DNA from: Caulobacter sp. FWC2
GTDB taxonomy: Bacteria > Pseudomonadota > Alphaproteobacteria > Caulobacterales > Caulobacteraceae
Length of the DNA: 64,000 nt
Direction of reading: 5' to 3'
NCBI RefSeq assembly: GCF_002742625.1
Contig: NZ_PEBF01000001.1
Location: 1,860,001-1,924,000, forward strand
Each line of letters opens with the position of its first letter. Position 1 is the stretch's first letter. Below are positions 1 to 10,023 of this stretch, in pieces. Both the position numbers and the translations under genes were made by a program. Under the pieces are notes generated by a model that was not told the origin of the DNA, searched no databases, and saw only the letters and a list, made by a program, of their open reading frames with translations.

Positions 1-277
1 TCGGCGCGACGGCCGCGCCGCCGGCCTTCAGCACGCGATCCGCCAAGGGGATGTCGTTGGTCACCACCACGTCGCCCGGGCCGCAGCGCTCGGCGATCCA
101 GTCGTCGGCGACGTCCGGACCGGCGTCGACCACGATCTGCTCGATGACCGGCGTCAGCGGCACGCGAATCCAGCTGTTGGACACCACGAAGGTCTTGAAG
201 CCGTGGCGAGCGGCGACCTTGTAGGCCTCGTCCTTCACGGGGCAGGCGTCGGCGTCGATGAAGAGGATGGCGGTCAT
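1..277 (-). CDS. UPF0178 (YaiI/YqxD family) protein, 3' end cut by window edge
   Basis: Translating the minus strand from the ATG at 277 gives 92 residues that run off the window start without a stop. The N-terminus has the acidic DADACPVK motif near residues 8-15, followed by a VVSNSW strand and a GDVVVTNDIPLADR segment. These are the hallmarks of the UPF0178/DUF188 family, which is related to PIN/NYN-type metal-dependent nucleases. The biochemical role of the family is not established. About 60 C-terminal residues are missing. The family call is confident; the function is unknown. Confidence 0.85.
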   Translation of the reverse strand, partial: MTAILFIDADACPVKDEAYKVAARHGFKTFVVSNSWIRVPLTPVIEQIVVDAGPDVADDWIAERCGPGDVVVTNDIPLADRVLKAGGAAVAP

Positions 278-314
278 CGCGCGGGGCCTGAAGAGAAGAA
301 AGACCTGAGGAAAC

Positions 315-389
315 TGGTGCCGGCGGAGAGGATCGAACTCCCGACCTTCGGTTTACAAAACCGCTGCACTACCGCTGTGCTACGCCGGC
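315..389 (-). tRNA. tRNA-Thr(TGT)
   Basis: The minus strand folds into a full cloverleaf. The acceptor GCCGGCG pairs with CGCCGGC, the discriminator is A, and CCA is encoded. The T-arm is GGGAG-TTCGATC-CTCTC. The anticodon loop TTTGTAA gives anticodon TGT (threonine). The anticodon stem has one G-A mismatch at its base. It lies between the UPF0178 gene and the dehydrogenase gene, all on the minus strand. Confidence 0.95.
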
Positions 390-450
390 ATGGGCCTGTG
401 ACCCGAGGTGAGGGCTTATGCCGTCTGCGAGGGCGGACGGCAAGGGCGCG

Positions 451-1974
451 CTAAAGATCGAACCGCACCCCCTGGGCCAGCGGCAGGGCGCCGGAGTAGT
501 TCACCGTCGCCGTCTGCCGGCGCATGTACTGCTTCCAGCTGTCCGAGCCGCTCTCGCGACCACCGCCGGTCTCCTTCTCGCCGCCGAACGCGCCGCCGAT
601 CTCGGCGCCGGACGGACCGATATTGACGTTGGCGATGCCGCAGTCGCTGCCGGCGGCCGACAGGAAGCCCTCGGCCTCGCGGACGTCGTTGGTCATGACG
701 CAGGACGACAGCCCCTGGGGGACGTCGTTCTGGATCGCGATGGCTTCGTCGAAATCCCCATAGGGCACGACGTGCAGCAGCGGGGCGAAGGTCTCGCGCT
801 GCATGCAGGCGGTCGCGGCCGGCAGGCGCGCCAGGGCCGGGCGGACATAGTAGGCGTCCGGGTGCTCATCGATCAGCAGGCGCTCGCCGCCGGCGATGGT
901 CCCGCCCTCGGCGCGGACCTGGTTCATGGCTTCGACGAAGGCGTCATAGGCGGCCTTGTCGATCAGCGGGCCGAGCAGCGTCGCAGGCTGGCGCGGATCG
1001 CCGACCGGCAGGCGCTGGAAGGCGGTCTCGACCGCGTCGGCGACCTTGTCGACCAGGCTCTCGTGGACGATCAGGCGACGCAGGGACGTGCAGCGCTGGC
1101 CCGCCGTGCCCGCCGCCGAGAAGACGATGGCGCGCAGGGCCAGCGACAGGTCGGCCGAAGGCGTGACGATCATGGCGTTGTTGCCGCCCAGCTCCAGGAT
1201 CGAGCGGCCGAACCGCTCGGCCACCATCGGGGCCACGGCGCGGCCCATGCGGGTCGAGCCGGTGGCGCTGACCAGGGCGATGCGCGGGTCGCGGGCCAGG
1301 CGCTCGCCGGCGTCGCGGCCGCCCTGGATGACGGCGCAGAGACCGTCGGGGGCGTCCTCGAACCGGGCCAGGGCGCGCTGCAGGATGGCGTGGGTGGCGA
1401 GCGCGGTCAGCGGCGTCTTCTCGGACGGTTTCCAGATCACCGGATCGCCGCAGACCAGGGCCAGGCAGGCGTTCCACGCCCAGACGGCGACCGGGAAGTT
1501 GAAGGCGCTGATCACCGCCACCGGACCCAGCGGATGCCAGGTCTCGCGCATGGCGTGGCCGGGACGCTCCGAAGCGATGGTTAGGCCGTGCAGCTGGCGC
1601 GACAGGCCCACGGCGAAGTCGCAGATGTCGATCATCTCCTGGACCTCGCCGGCCGCCTCTGAGGCGATCTTGCCGGCTTCCAGGGTGACCAGGGCGGCAA
1701 GGTCCGCCTTGGCGGCGCGCAGTTCCTCACCGAACAGCCGGACCAGCTCGCCGCGACGCGGGGCGGGGACGACGCGCCAGGCGGCGAAGGCGCGGCAGGC
1801 CGCCGAGACCTTGGCCCCGATCTCGCGGGCGTCGTCGAAGGTGACCTGGGTCAGGACCTGGCCGTCGATCGGGCTGCGCGCCGCGTGACCGGCGTCGGCG
1901 GGCAGGGCTGGCACGCCGAGCCTGGCCAGCAGTTCGCGGGCATGGGCGGCGGGAGTCGGAAAAGACTGGGTCAT
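451..1974 (-). CDS. Aldehyde dehydrogenase, ALDH7 type (piperideine-6-carboxylate / aminoadipate-semialdehyde dehydrogenase-like)
   Basis: The product has 507 residues and is an NAD(P)-dependent aldehyde dehydrogenase that would oxidise a semialdehyde to an acid in the cytoplasm. The catalytic Cys is C295 in GTAGQRCTS and the general base is E261 in ELGGNNA, the usual 34-residue spacing. The cofactor-binding [14 protein letters not shown] and [10 protein letters not shown] motifs are present. The ELGGNNA form and the overall sequence point to ALDH7 (antiquitin/AmaB), which acts on the lysine-degradation intermediate aminoadipate semialdehyde. No other lysine catabolic gene is nearby, so the substrate is inferred from family only. 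The reading frame stays open upstream to about 3036 but antisense to folD, so the start at 1974 (MTQSF) is preferred. Confidence 0.85.
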   Translation of the reverse strand: MTQSFPTPAAHARELLARLGVPALPADAGHAARSPIDGQVLTQVTFDDAREIGAKVSAACRAFAAWRVVPAPRRGELVRLFGEELRAAKADLAALVTLEAGKIASEAAGEVQEMIDICDFAVGLSRQLHGLTIASERPGHAMRETWHPLGPVAVISAFNFPVAVWAWNACLALVCGDPVIWKPSEKTPLTALATHAILQRALARFEDAPDGLCAVIQGGRDAGERLARDPRIALVSATGSTRMGRAVAPMVAERFGRSILELGGNNAMIVTPSADLSLALRAIVFSAAGTAGQRCTSLRRLIVHESLVDKVADAVETAFQRLPVGDPRQPATLLGPLIDKAAYDAFVEAMNQVRAEGGTIAGGERLLIDEHPDAYYVRPALARLPAATACMQRETFAPLLHVVPYGDFDEAIAIQNDVPQGLSSCVMTNDVREAEGFLSAAGSDCGIANVNIGPSGAEIGGAFGGEKETGGGRESGSDSWKQYMRRQTATVNYSGALPLAQGVRFDL

Positions 1975-2070
1975 GGCCTGAGCACACGCCGGGGCCGAAC
2001 CTGGGTCAACCCCTCGACATTGCGAGTCTCGCCGCCAGCGTTTAGGGACGGGCCAGGCAGGAGAAGCACC

Positions 2071-2964
2071 ATGGCGCAGGGCAAACTCATCGACGGCAAG
2101 GCCTTCGCGGCGGATCTGCGGGCGAAGATCGCCGTAGAGGTCGCGCAGCTGAAGGCCCAGCACGGGCTGACGCCAGGTCTGGCCGTGGTGCTGGTTGGCG
2201 AAGATCCCGCCAGCCAGGTCTATGTCCGCAACAAGGGCGAGCAGACCGAGGCCGCCGGCATGTATTCCGAGACCCACCGCCTGCCGGCCAACACCTCGCA
2301 GGACGACCTGCTGGCCGTGGTCGCCAGGCTCAACGCCGATCCGAAGATTCACGGCGTGCTGGTCCAGTTCCCGGTGCCGGCCCACATCAGCCAGATGGAC
2401 GTCGTGGCGGCCCTGTCGCCGGACAAGGACGTCGACGGCCTGACCGTGACCAATGCCGGCCGCCTGGCCAGCGGCCTGCCGGCCCTGGCGCCCTGCACGC
2501 CGACCGGCTGCATGATGCTGCTGAAGGACGTGATCGGGGATCTCTCGGGCAAGACCGCCGTGGTCATCGGCCGCTCGAACCTGATGGGCAAGCCGATGGC
2601 CCAACTGCTGCTGGCCGCCGACTGCACCGTGACCATCGCCCACTCGCGCTCCAAGGACCTGCCGTCGATCGTTCGCCAGGCCGACATCGTCGTCGCCGCC
2701 GTCGGCCGGGCCGAGATGGTCAAGGCCGATTGGGTTAAGCCGGGCGCGGTGGTGATCGACGTCGGCATCAGCCGCTTCCCGGCCCGCGATCCTGAAACCG
2801 CCGCGGCCGGCAAGACCCGGCTCGTCGGCGACGTCGCCTTCGACGAGGTTCGTGAGGTCGCCGGCGCGATCACGCCGGTCCCCGGGGGCGTTGGGCCCAT
2901 GACCATCGCGTGCCTGCTGGCCAACACCGTGACCGCGGCGAAGCGCCTGTCGGGGATCGCCTGA
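2071..2964 (+). CDS. folD: Bifunctional methylenetetrahydrofolate dehydrogenase / methenyltetrahydrofolate cyclohydrolase
   Basis: The product has 297 residues. FolD interconverts 5,10-methylene-, methenyl- and 10-formyl-tetrahydrofolate in cytoplasmic one-carbon metabolism. Diagnostic segments are [14 protein letters not shown] (catalytic Tyr and Lys, around residues 51-65), [10 protein letters not shown], the dinucleotide-binding [11 protein letters not shown], and the C-terminal PGGVGPMT. The ATG at 2071 is preceded by AGGAGAAG at good ribosome-binding distance. The stop codon overlaps the ATG of the next gene (ATGA), suggesting translational coupling with the cytochrome gene. Confidence 0.97.
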   Translation: MAQGKLIDGKAFAADLRAKIAVEVAQLKAQHGLTPGLAVVLVGEDPASQVYVRNKGEQTEAAGMYSETHRLPANTSQDDLLAVVARLNADPKIHGVLVQFPVPAHISQMDVVAALSPDKDVDGLTVTNAGRLASGLPALAPCTPTGCMMLLKDVIGDLSGKTAVVIGRSNLMGKPMAQLLLAADCTVTIAHSRSKDLPSIVRQADIVVAAVGRAEMVKADWVKPGAVVIDVGISRFPARDPETAAAGKTRLVGDVAFDEVREVAGAITPVPGGVGPMTIACLLANTVTAAKRLSGIA

Positions 2965-3317
2965 TGCGGGTGGCGTTGGTCGCCGCCGCCCTGATCCTGT
3001 CGGCTTGCGGGGCCAAGACACCGCCGCCGCCGACACCAGAGCAGGCCCTGGCCTTGCGCCCGGCCGACGCGCGCCTGTCGGGCCTGTACGAGACCTCCTG
3101 CCACGCCTGCCACGCCATCCCGGGCACGGGCGCGCCTCTGGTCCACGACCGCGCCGCCTGGGACCCGCGCTGGAAGCAGGGCGAGGCGATGCTGCTGGAC
3201 CACGCCATTCAGGGCTACAACGCCATGCCGGCGACCGGTCAGTGCGCGACTTGCACCCCGGCCGATTTCCAGGCCCTCATACGATTCATGGCGGGGCGCG
3301 AAGACTCCGCGAAATAG
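2964..3317 (+). CDS. Cytochrome c5-like monoheme lipoprotein
   Basis: The product has 117 residues. The N-terminus is a lipoprotein signal ending in a lipobox (LILSAC, Cys15), followed by a proline-rich linker, so it is probably anchored to a membrane facing the periplasm. A single heme-attachment motif CHACH lies near residues 46-50. GYNAMP supplies a likely Met axial ligand, and a second Cys pair (CATC) near the C-terminus is typical of cytochrome c5. The start overlaps the folD stop by one base. The exported FAD oxidase gene follows 13 bases downstream, so the cytochrome may accept its electrons; this partnership is inference. Confidence 0.8.
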   Translation: MRVALVAAALILSACGAKTPPPPTPEQALALRPADARLSGLYETSCHACHAIPGTGAPLVHDRAAWDPRWKQGEAMLLDHAIQGYNAMPATGQCATCTPADFQALIRFMAGREDSAK

Positions 3318-3330
3318 AGGCGGGGAAGCC

Positions 3331-4734
3331 ATGATCTCCAGGCGCGGAGCCCTGATCGCGGGCGGGACGGGCGCGGCGGTAGTCGCAGGCGGCGGTGTCG
3401 CCGCCTATAAGGTCGCCACCGGAGACAAGCCGGAACCGCCGTCGCCGCCCTCGGTCGACGCCCAGGGCAAGCTGCTGTGGCGCAACTGGTCCGGCGTCCA
3501 GCACGCCTATCCCGCCGCCCGCCTGGCGCCCAAGGACGAGGACGAGCTGGCCACCGCGCTGAAGGTCGCCCAGGCCCCGATCCGCCCCGTCGGCGCGGGA
3601 CACTCCTTTACCGCCCTGGCGCCCACCAACGGCACGCTGATCTCGCTGGATGCGATCTCCGGGATCGTCGGCTGGGAAGGTGACGAGGCGATCGTCCGCA
3701 CCGGCACGCGGCTGGGCGCCCTGGGTCCCATGCTGGCCGAGAAGGGCCGGGCGCTGCCCAACCTGCCGGACATCAACAAGCAGTCGCTGGGCGGCGCGCT
3801 GGGCACGGCCACTCATGGCACGGGCGCCAGGATCCAGGCCATGCACGGCAGCGTCACGGGCCTGCGGCTGGTCACGCCCTCGGGCAAGGTCATCGACGCC
3901 GACGCGACCAAGAACCCCGAGGTGTTCCAGGCCGCGCGCGTCTCGCTGGGCGCGCTGGGCGTCATCACCCAGGTTCGGATCAAGACCAGCGCCAACCGGC
4001 GCCTGCGCCGCCGCGTCTGGCTGGAGCCGTTCGAGGAGGCCCTCGCCAAGGCCGACGAACGCTGGGCCCAGCACCGCAACTTCGAGTTCTACGCCGTGCC
4101 GTTCACGGGATTGGCGGCCAATATCAGCCACGACGAGACCGACGATCCGGCCGAACCGCGCGGCCCGGACCAGGACACCGAGTTCCTGCAGGCGCTGCGG
4201 GGACTACGCAACCTGCTGGGGTTCGCCACGCCGCTACGCAAGGCCGCCGCCCACGCGCTGCTATCGACGGCCAAGCCGGAGACGGCGGTCGACGAGGGCT
4301 GGAAGCTGCTGTCGACCGAGCGCCCCGTGCGCTTCAACGAGATGGAGTTCCACCTTCCCGTTGAGAACCAATTGAAGGCGCTGGAGGAGGTGGTTGGCGC
4401 CATCGAGAAGGAGCGCCCGGACGTCTTCTTTCCGATCGAGGTGCGCCGCATCGCGCCGGATGACGCCTGGCTGTCGCCGTTCCAGGGCGGGCCGCGCGGC
4501 TCGGTGGCGGTGCACGCCTATTACCGCGACGACTTCACGTTCCTGTACACCTTGATCGAGCCGATCTTCCGCCGCTACGACGGCCGCCCGCACTGGGGCA
4601 AGCTGCACACGCTGAACGGCGGCCAGCTGGAGGCGATCTATCCGCGCTGGAAGGATTTCCTGGCGGTCCGGCAGGAATTGGATCCGGACGGCCGTATGCT
4701 CAATCCCTACCTGAAGGGCCTGTTCGGCCTTTGA
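3331..4734 (+). CDS. Exported FAD-linked lactone oxidase/dehydrogenase (D-arabinono-1,4-lactone oxidase family)
   Basis: The product has 467 residues. The N-terminus (SRRGALIAG followed by an Ala/Gly-rich hydrophobic stretch) looks like a twin-arginine export signal or anchor. The FAD-binding type-4 domain follows, with VGAGHSF near residues 86-92, where the His is the usual covalent flavin attachment site in this family. LGGALGTATHGTG and the C-terminal HWGKLHTLN complete the aldonolactone oxidase fold. The expected activity is oxidation of a sugar lactone or alditol, with the electron acceptor unknown. It lies directly after the cytochrome c5-like gene, which makes a dehydrogenase-cytochrome couple plausible. 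Confidence 0.82.
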   Translation: MISRRGALIAGGTGAAVVAGGGVAAYKVATGDKPEPPSPPSVDAQGKLLWRNWSGVQHAYPAARLAPKDEDELATALKVAQAPIRPVGAGHSFTALAPTNGTLISLDAISGIVGWEGDEAIVRTGTRLGALGPMLAEKGRALPNLPDINKQSLGGALGTATHGTGARIQAMHGSVTGLRLVTPSGKVIDADATKNPEVFQAARVSLGALGVITQVRIKTSANRRLRRRVWLEPFEEALAKADERWAQHRNFEFYAVPFTGLAANISHDETDDPAEPRGPDQDTEFLQALRGLRNLLGFATPLRKAAAHALLSTAKPETAVDEGWKLLSTERPVRFNEMEFHLPVENQLKALEEVVGAIEKERPDVFFPIEVRRIAPDDAWLSPFQGGPRGSVAVHAYYRDDFTFLYTLIEPIFRRYDGRPHWGKLHTLNGGQLEAIYPRWKDFLAVRQELDPDGRMLNPYLKGLFGL

Positions 4735-4738
4735 GCGA

Positions 4739-5224
4739 CTACGCCGCGCTGCCCAGATACTCGGTGACGCGGGTTTCCAGCTCGGTGACCAGCGCCTTGC
4801 CGACCGGGTGCGTGTCGACCTTGATGTCGTCGCGCACGCAGGCCTTGATCGCGTCGATGTGGGCGTCGACCAGGAACATCGGCGCCGACAGGCGGGTGTC
4901 CGGATCATCGATCAGCTTGCAGAGCGAGGCGGCCAGACGGGTGATCAGCGGGAATTCGTAGGTGGCGCCCAAGCCCTTCAGGTCGTGGGCGCGCAGATAG
5001 AGGGTCTCGACCGTCTGGGCGTTGAGGCCCGCGGTGCGGACGTCCTGGCGAGCGGCCTCCAGCTTGACGATCTCGTCGTTCAGCCATTGGGCGAAGTTGC
5101 CGGACAGGCTCTTCAGAGCCGCCTCGGCCTTGGCGATGGCCGCCATGTCGATGCCGCCACGCCCGCCCACCTTGAGCTTGAGCATGTTCGGCACCTGGAT
5201 CACTTCAGCGGTCTTGTTCGTCAC
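4739..5224 (-). CDS. Histidine phosphotransfer (HPt) domain protein
   Basis: The product has 161 residues. A predicted all-helical HPt domain occupies roughly residues 35-150. The phospho-acceptor is H80 in LRAHDLKGLGATY, the classic HPt signature. No receiver, kinase or membrane segment is present, so it is a free-standing cytoplasmic phosphorelay intermediate. It would pass phosphate between a hybrid kinase and a response regulator encoded elsewhere. A purine-rich GGGGGAGG precedes the start. It converges on the lactone oxidase gene with a 4-base gap. The partner kinase cannot be deduced from context. Confidence 0.82.
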   Translation of the reverse strand: MTNKTAEVIQVPNMLKLKVGGRGGIDMAAIAKAEAALKSLSGNFAQWLNDEIVKLEAARQDVRTAGLNAQTVETLYLRAHDLKGLGATYEFPLITRLAASLCKLIDDPDTRLSAPMFLVDAHIDAIKACVRDDIKVDTHPVGKALVTELETRVTEYLGSAA

Positions 5225-5328
5225 GGGCGCCTCCCCCAGCGGCGGATCGTTGGGTAACGGCTAACATAGCAGGCGTTAATATTAGATGAGACGCCGCTTT
5301 CTGCGACCCAACGTCTCACGTACCAGAC

Positions 5329-6111
5329 TTAGGCAGAGAACTGCTCGGCCAGAACTCTTTCCTCGAGGCTGCGGCCGGCGTCGAAAAGCATCGATAGAGA
5401 AGTGCCGCGATCTTCGGAGATGTGCACCTCCAGCACGTCGCGAACCTCGAAGTTGTCGGCCACGGCGCTGACCGGGCGCTTGTCGGCTTCCAGGATCTCG
5501 AAAGTGACCCGCGAGGACTGCGGCAGCAGGGCGCCGCGCCAGCGGCGGGGACGGAAGGCGCTGATGGGCGTCAGGGCCAGGACCCGGCCATCGATCGGGA
5601 TGATCGGGCCGTGGGCCGAGAGATTGTAGGCCGTCGATCCGGCCGGGGTGGCCAGCAGGGCGCCGTCGCAGACCAGTTCGCCCATCCGCACCTTGCCGTC
5701 GATCGAGATGCGCAGCTTGGCGGTCTGGCGCGTCTGGCGCAGGAGCGAGACCTCGTTGATGGCCAAGGCTCGGTGCTGCTTCCGATTCGAATCGATGGCG
5801 ACCATGGCCAGCGGATGGATGACGGCGCGTTCGGCGGCGTTGATCCGCTCCAGCAGGCCGTCCTCCGAATATTCGTTCATCAGGAATCCGACCGAGCCGC
5901 GGTTCATGCCGTAGATCGGCGTCTGGCTGGCGATCGCCTCGTGCAGGGTCTCCAGCATGAAACCGTCGCCGCCCAGCGCCACGATGACCTGGGCGTTCTG
6001 GTCGCCGACATCGCCATAGCGGGCCATCAGCCGTTCCCGCGCTTCCTGGGCTTCGGGTCGGTCGCTGGCCTTGAAGGACAGGCGAGTCACGAAGGGTTGC
6101 GCTTGGTACAT
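5329..6111 (-). CDS. nadK: NAD kinase
   Basis: The product has 260 residues. It phosphorylates NAD to NADP using ATP or polyphosphate in the cytoplasm. The GGDG motif is at residues 47-50 ([14 protein letters not shown]). Other family motifs are [22 protein letters not shown], and [17 protein letters not shown], where the conserved GSTAYN segment binds NAD. Length fits the short bacterial form. It lies 56 bases downstream of the DUF2336 gene on the same strand and may share its transcript. Confidence 0.95.
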   Translation of the reverse strand: MYQAQPFVTRLSFKASDRPEAQEARERLMARYGDVGDQNAQVIVALGGDGFMLETLHEAIASQTPIYGMNRGSVGFLMNEYSEDGLLERINAAERAVIHPLAMVAIDSNRKQHRALAINEVSLLRQTRQTAKLRISIDGKVRMGELVCDGALLATPAGSTAYNLSAHGPIIPIDGRVLALTPISAFRPRRWRGALLPQSSRVTFEILEADKRPVSAVADNFEVRDVLEVHISEDRGTSLSMLFDAGRSLEERVLAEQFSA

Positions 6112-6167
6112 GCGGCCAAGTGGCGGGAAGCCTACCGGCTTGTCAAACGACCGATGAGGCCGTCGGA

Positions 6168-7256
6168 TCAGGCCTGGCCGACGGCCTGGCGGAAAGCCAT
6201 GCCGGCGATATCCGGCGTGAAGGGGCCAAAGGCGCTGGCGGCGCGGCGTACGCCCTCATCGCCGCCGCCCGGACGGCCGCCGTTCAGCTGGCGGACATGC
6301 TCCAGGATCGTCGGGAAGACGCTGCGGTCGATGCCCACGGCCGAGCAGGCCAAGGCCAGCAGCTCGGGACGGCCGCTGTCTATGGCGCGGCGGATCTGCA
6401 CAGGCTCGAACTTGCCCAGGCGCGCCAGGGCCATGACGAACAGCTGCAGCCGGCCTTCGCGCAGCACGCGCAGCAGGTAGCCTGGACGCAGCTGGCCGGC
6501 GGAATCGAGCTTCTCGATCAGCGAGCGCTCCATCTCCTCGCGGTCCTCGTCGAGCTCGACCGGGCCGATCGCCTCGCTATTGGCGTCGCCGCGATGGGCC
6601 GCGTGCAGGGCGTCGTGGACGGCGGCCTGCATCTTGGACGGATCCAGCTGGAAACGCGCCGTCAGGGCGTCGCGCAGCGCGCGGCCGACCAGCAGATAGA
6701 GCTGCTCGGCCAGATCGGTGGAAAGCTTCGGATGCCGGGCCAGGGGCGAGCGCAGGGCGACAACCTCGCGCGAGCGATTCACCAGCCGGCCCATGGCGTC
6801 GGGCGAGATCTGGGCGGTGTCGTTCGAGGCCAGGGCGGTCAGTACGGCCGGTTCGTCGCGGCTGATGATCGCCTCGACCACCTGCGCCTGCAGGTGCGGG
6901 CGGCGGGCGATCTCGATCTGATGCTCCAGCGTCGCCTGGACCAGCAGGCGGATCAGGTCGTGATCCTGCAGCACCGGGCTGCGGGCGATGATCGGGCGGG
7001 CGATGTCGATCTCGTCCAGCGCCATGATGTTGATCAGGGCCGAGGGCGCCCAGTCGGCGTCGGCCAGGCGTTCGGACAGCCGGTGGCGAATGTCGCGCTC
7101 GGCCTCGACCACCAGGGTCATGAAGATGGAATTGAGCAGGGCCTGGACGTCGGGGTCGGTCGGCTCGCCGCTGGCCTGGCCGGCCTCGCAGAGATCGATG
7201 ATCCCGGTGAGCAAACGTTCACGATCGCCAGGCTCGCGACTGCGGGCCAGCTTCAT
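6168..7256 (-). CDS. DUF2336 domain protein (start codon uncertain)
   Basis: The product has 362 residues from the first in-frame ATG. It is a helical, charge-rich cytoplasmic protein with no signal peptide or membrane segment. Repeated patterns of the type [16 protein letters not shown] match the HEAT-like DUF2336 family, widespread in alphaproteobacteria and of unknown function. Residues encoded upstream of this ATG ([15 protein letters not shown]) also look like the family N-terminus. A perfect AAGGAGG at 7290-7296 sits six bases before an in-frame ATC codon (7283-7281), so translation may begin there instead; see findings. It is divergent from glpK and upstream of nadK. Confidence 0.78.
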   Translation of the reverse strand: MKLARSREPGDRERLLTGIIDLCEAGQASGEPTDPDVQALLNSIFMTLVVEAERDIRHRLSERLADADWAPSALINIMALDEIDIARPIIARSPVLQDHDLIRLLVQATLEHQIEIARRPHLQAQVVEAIISRDEPAVLTALASNDTAQISPDAMGRLVNRSREVVALRSPLARHPKLSTDLAEQLYLLVGRALRDALTARFQLDPSKMQAAVHDALHAAHRGDANSEAIGPVELDEDREEMERSLIEKLDSAGQLRPGYLLRVLREGRLQLFVMALARLGKFEPVQIRRAIDSGRPELLALACSAVGIDRSVFPTILEHVRQLNGGRPGGGDEGVRRAASAFGPFTPDIAGMAFRQAVGQA

Positions 7257-7289
7257 GAGCGATGCTATCTCGACGGCTTGGATGGCCCG

Positions 7290-7296
7290 CCTCCTT
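7290..7296 (-). promoter_or_regulatory. Perfect Shine-Dalgarno sequence before an ATC codon
   Basis: The minus strand reads AAGGAGG, six bases before ATC (7283-7281), in frame with the DUF2336 gene. No ATG, GTG or TTG occurs in any frame between it and the ATG at 7256, which is 33 bases away and too far for normal initiation. It marks either a noncanonical start or a base difference in this strain. Confidence 0.55.
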
Positions 7297-7417
7297 CGAA
7301 TCCGGAAGACCCGATCAGGATGACCTTGCGGCCCCCAAATGAAAACATGCTTAAACAGGCCAAGAACACCGATGCGTCCTTGCGCGTCGAGATGTCGCGA
7401 GCGCAAGCGGAGGATAT

Positions 7418-8908
<1,491 letters not shown>

Positions 8909-8977
8909 TTGAACCTTGGTTGCGGTAACATCGACGTCGCCTCATAACCCTCTGACAAAGAAGAAGCGGAGATCGCC

Positions 8978-10012
8978 ATGACCACCCGTCGCGCCGTACT
9001 GGGCGCCGGAGCCGCCCTGATCGCTGGCGGACAGGCCCTGGCCGCTTCGCCGGCCTATCCGAAGATCGGCAAGATCCGCCGCCTCTCGCCGGCGCTGGAC
9101 GCCATCCTCGACGCCCATGCGCCGATCGAGCAGATCGCCGATGGGATCACCTGGGCCGAGGGGCCGGCCTGGCACTGGGAAAGCAAGTCCCTGCTGTTCT
9201 CGGATGTGCCCGGCAACGTCATGTACCGCTGGACGCCCAAGACCGGGAAGACCGAGTTCCTCAAGCCCTCGGGCTATGACGGCCCGCCGACCAAGATCTT
9301 CCGCGAGGCCGGCTCGAACGGCGCGATCATCACCCTGGCCGGGGACCTGGTCATCGCCGACTGCGGCAATCGCGGCCTGGCCAAGGTCGACCTGGCGACC
9401 AAGAAGAAGACGGTTCTGGCCAGCGTCTACAAGGGCAAGAAGTTCAACAGCCCCAACGACCTGGTCGAGGTCCGCGACGGGCCGCTGAAGGGCTCGCTCT
9501 ACTTCACCGATCCGCCCTACGGCCTGGACGGCGGCGACGCCTCGCCGGCCAAGGAACTGGCGTTCAACGGCGTCTACCTGCTGCGTCCCAATGGCGAGGT
9601 GGCGCTGGTCGACGACACGCTGTCATTCCCCAACGGCGTGGGCCTGTCGCCGGATGGCAAGCGGCTCTACGTCTCGATCTCGGACCCCAAGCGGCCGGTG
9701 ATCATGGCCTATGATCTTGGCGCGGACGGCCTGCCCAAGTCGTCAAAGGTGTTCTTCGACGCTGCGGAACTGCTGAAGGCCGGCGGGCCCGGGCTTCCCG
9801 ACGGCATGAAGGTCGACGCCAAGGGCAACCTGTTCGCCAGCGGGCCGGGCGGGATCATGATCCTGACGCCGGAGGCCAAGCTGCTGGGCGTCATCGAGAC
9901 CGGCGGGCCGGCCGCCAACTGCGCGTTCGGCGAGGACGGCAAGACGCTGTTCCTGACCTCCAATCACATCGTGGCGCGGGTGCGGACCAAGACGTCTGGC
10001 CTGGCCTGGTAG
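8978..10012 (+). CDS. Exported SMP-30/gluconolactonase family lactonase
   Basis: The product has 344 residues. The N-terminus TTRRAVLGAGAALIAGG is twin-arginine-like, so the enzyme is probably exported folded to the periplasm. The body is a six-bladed beta-propeller of the SGL (SMP-30/gluconolactonase) family. The metal-binding ITWAEGPAWH lies near residue 50, and FNSPNDLVEVRDG, IYFTDPPYG-like and SFPNGVGLSPDGK segments follow. It hydrolyses sugar lactones to aldonic acids using a divalent metal. It is 11 bases upstream of the GFOR-like gene, which would make exactly such lactones. Confidence 0.85.
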   Translation: MTTRRAVLGAGAALIAGGQALAASPAYPKIGKIRRLSPALDAILDAHAPIEQIADGITWAEGPAWHWESKSLLFSDVPGNVMYRWTPKTGKTEFLKPSGYDGPPTKIFREAGSNGAIITLAGDLVIADCGNRGLAKVDLATKKKTVLASVYKGKKFNSPNDLVEVRDGPLKGSLYFTDPPYGLDGGDASPAKELAFNGVYLLRPNGEVALVDDTLSFPNGVGLSPDGKRLYVSISDPKRPVIMAYDLGADGLPKSSKVFFDAAELLKAGGPGLPDGMKVDAKGNLFASGPGGIMILTPEAKLLGVIETGGPAANCAFGEDGKTLFLTSNHIVARVRTKTSGLAW

Positions 10013-10023
10013 GAGAGAGAAGC

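Noticed and set aside
303..400. Small open frame overlapping tRNA-Thr with sequence like ERIELPTFGLQNRC
   Set aside because: This is the well-known spurious translation of tRNA genes; the tRNA fold explains it.
451..3036. Upstream extension of the aldehyde dehydrogenase frame through folD
   Set aside because: The added 350 residues are antisense to folD, lack any ALDH homology and are low complexity. The ATG at 1974 gives the family length.
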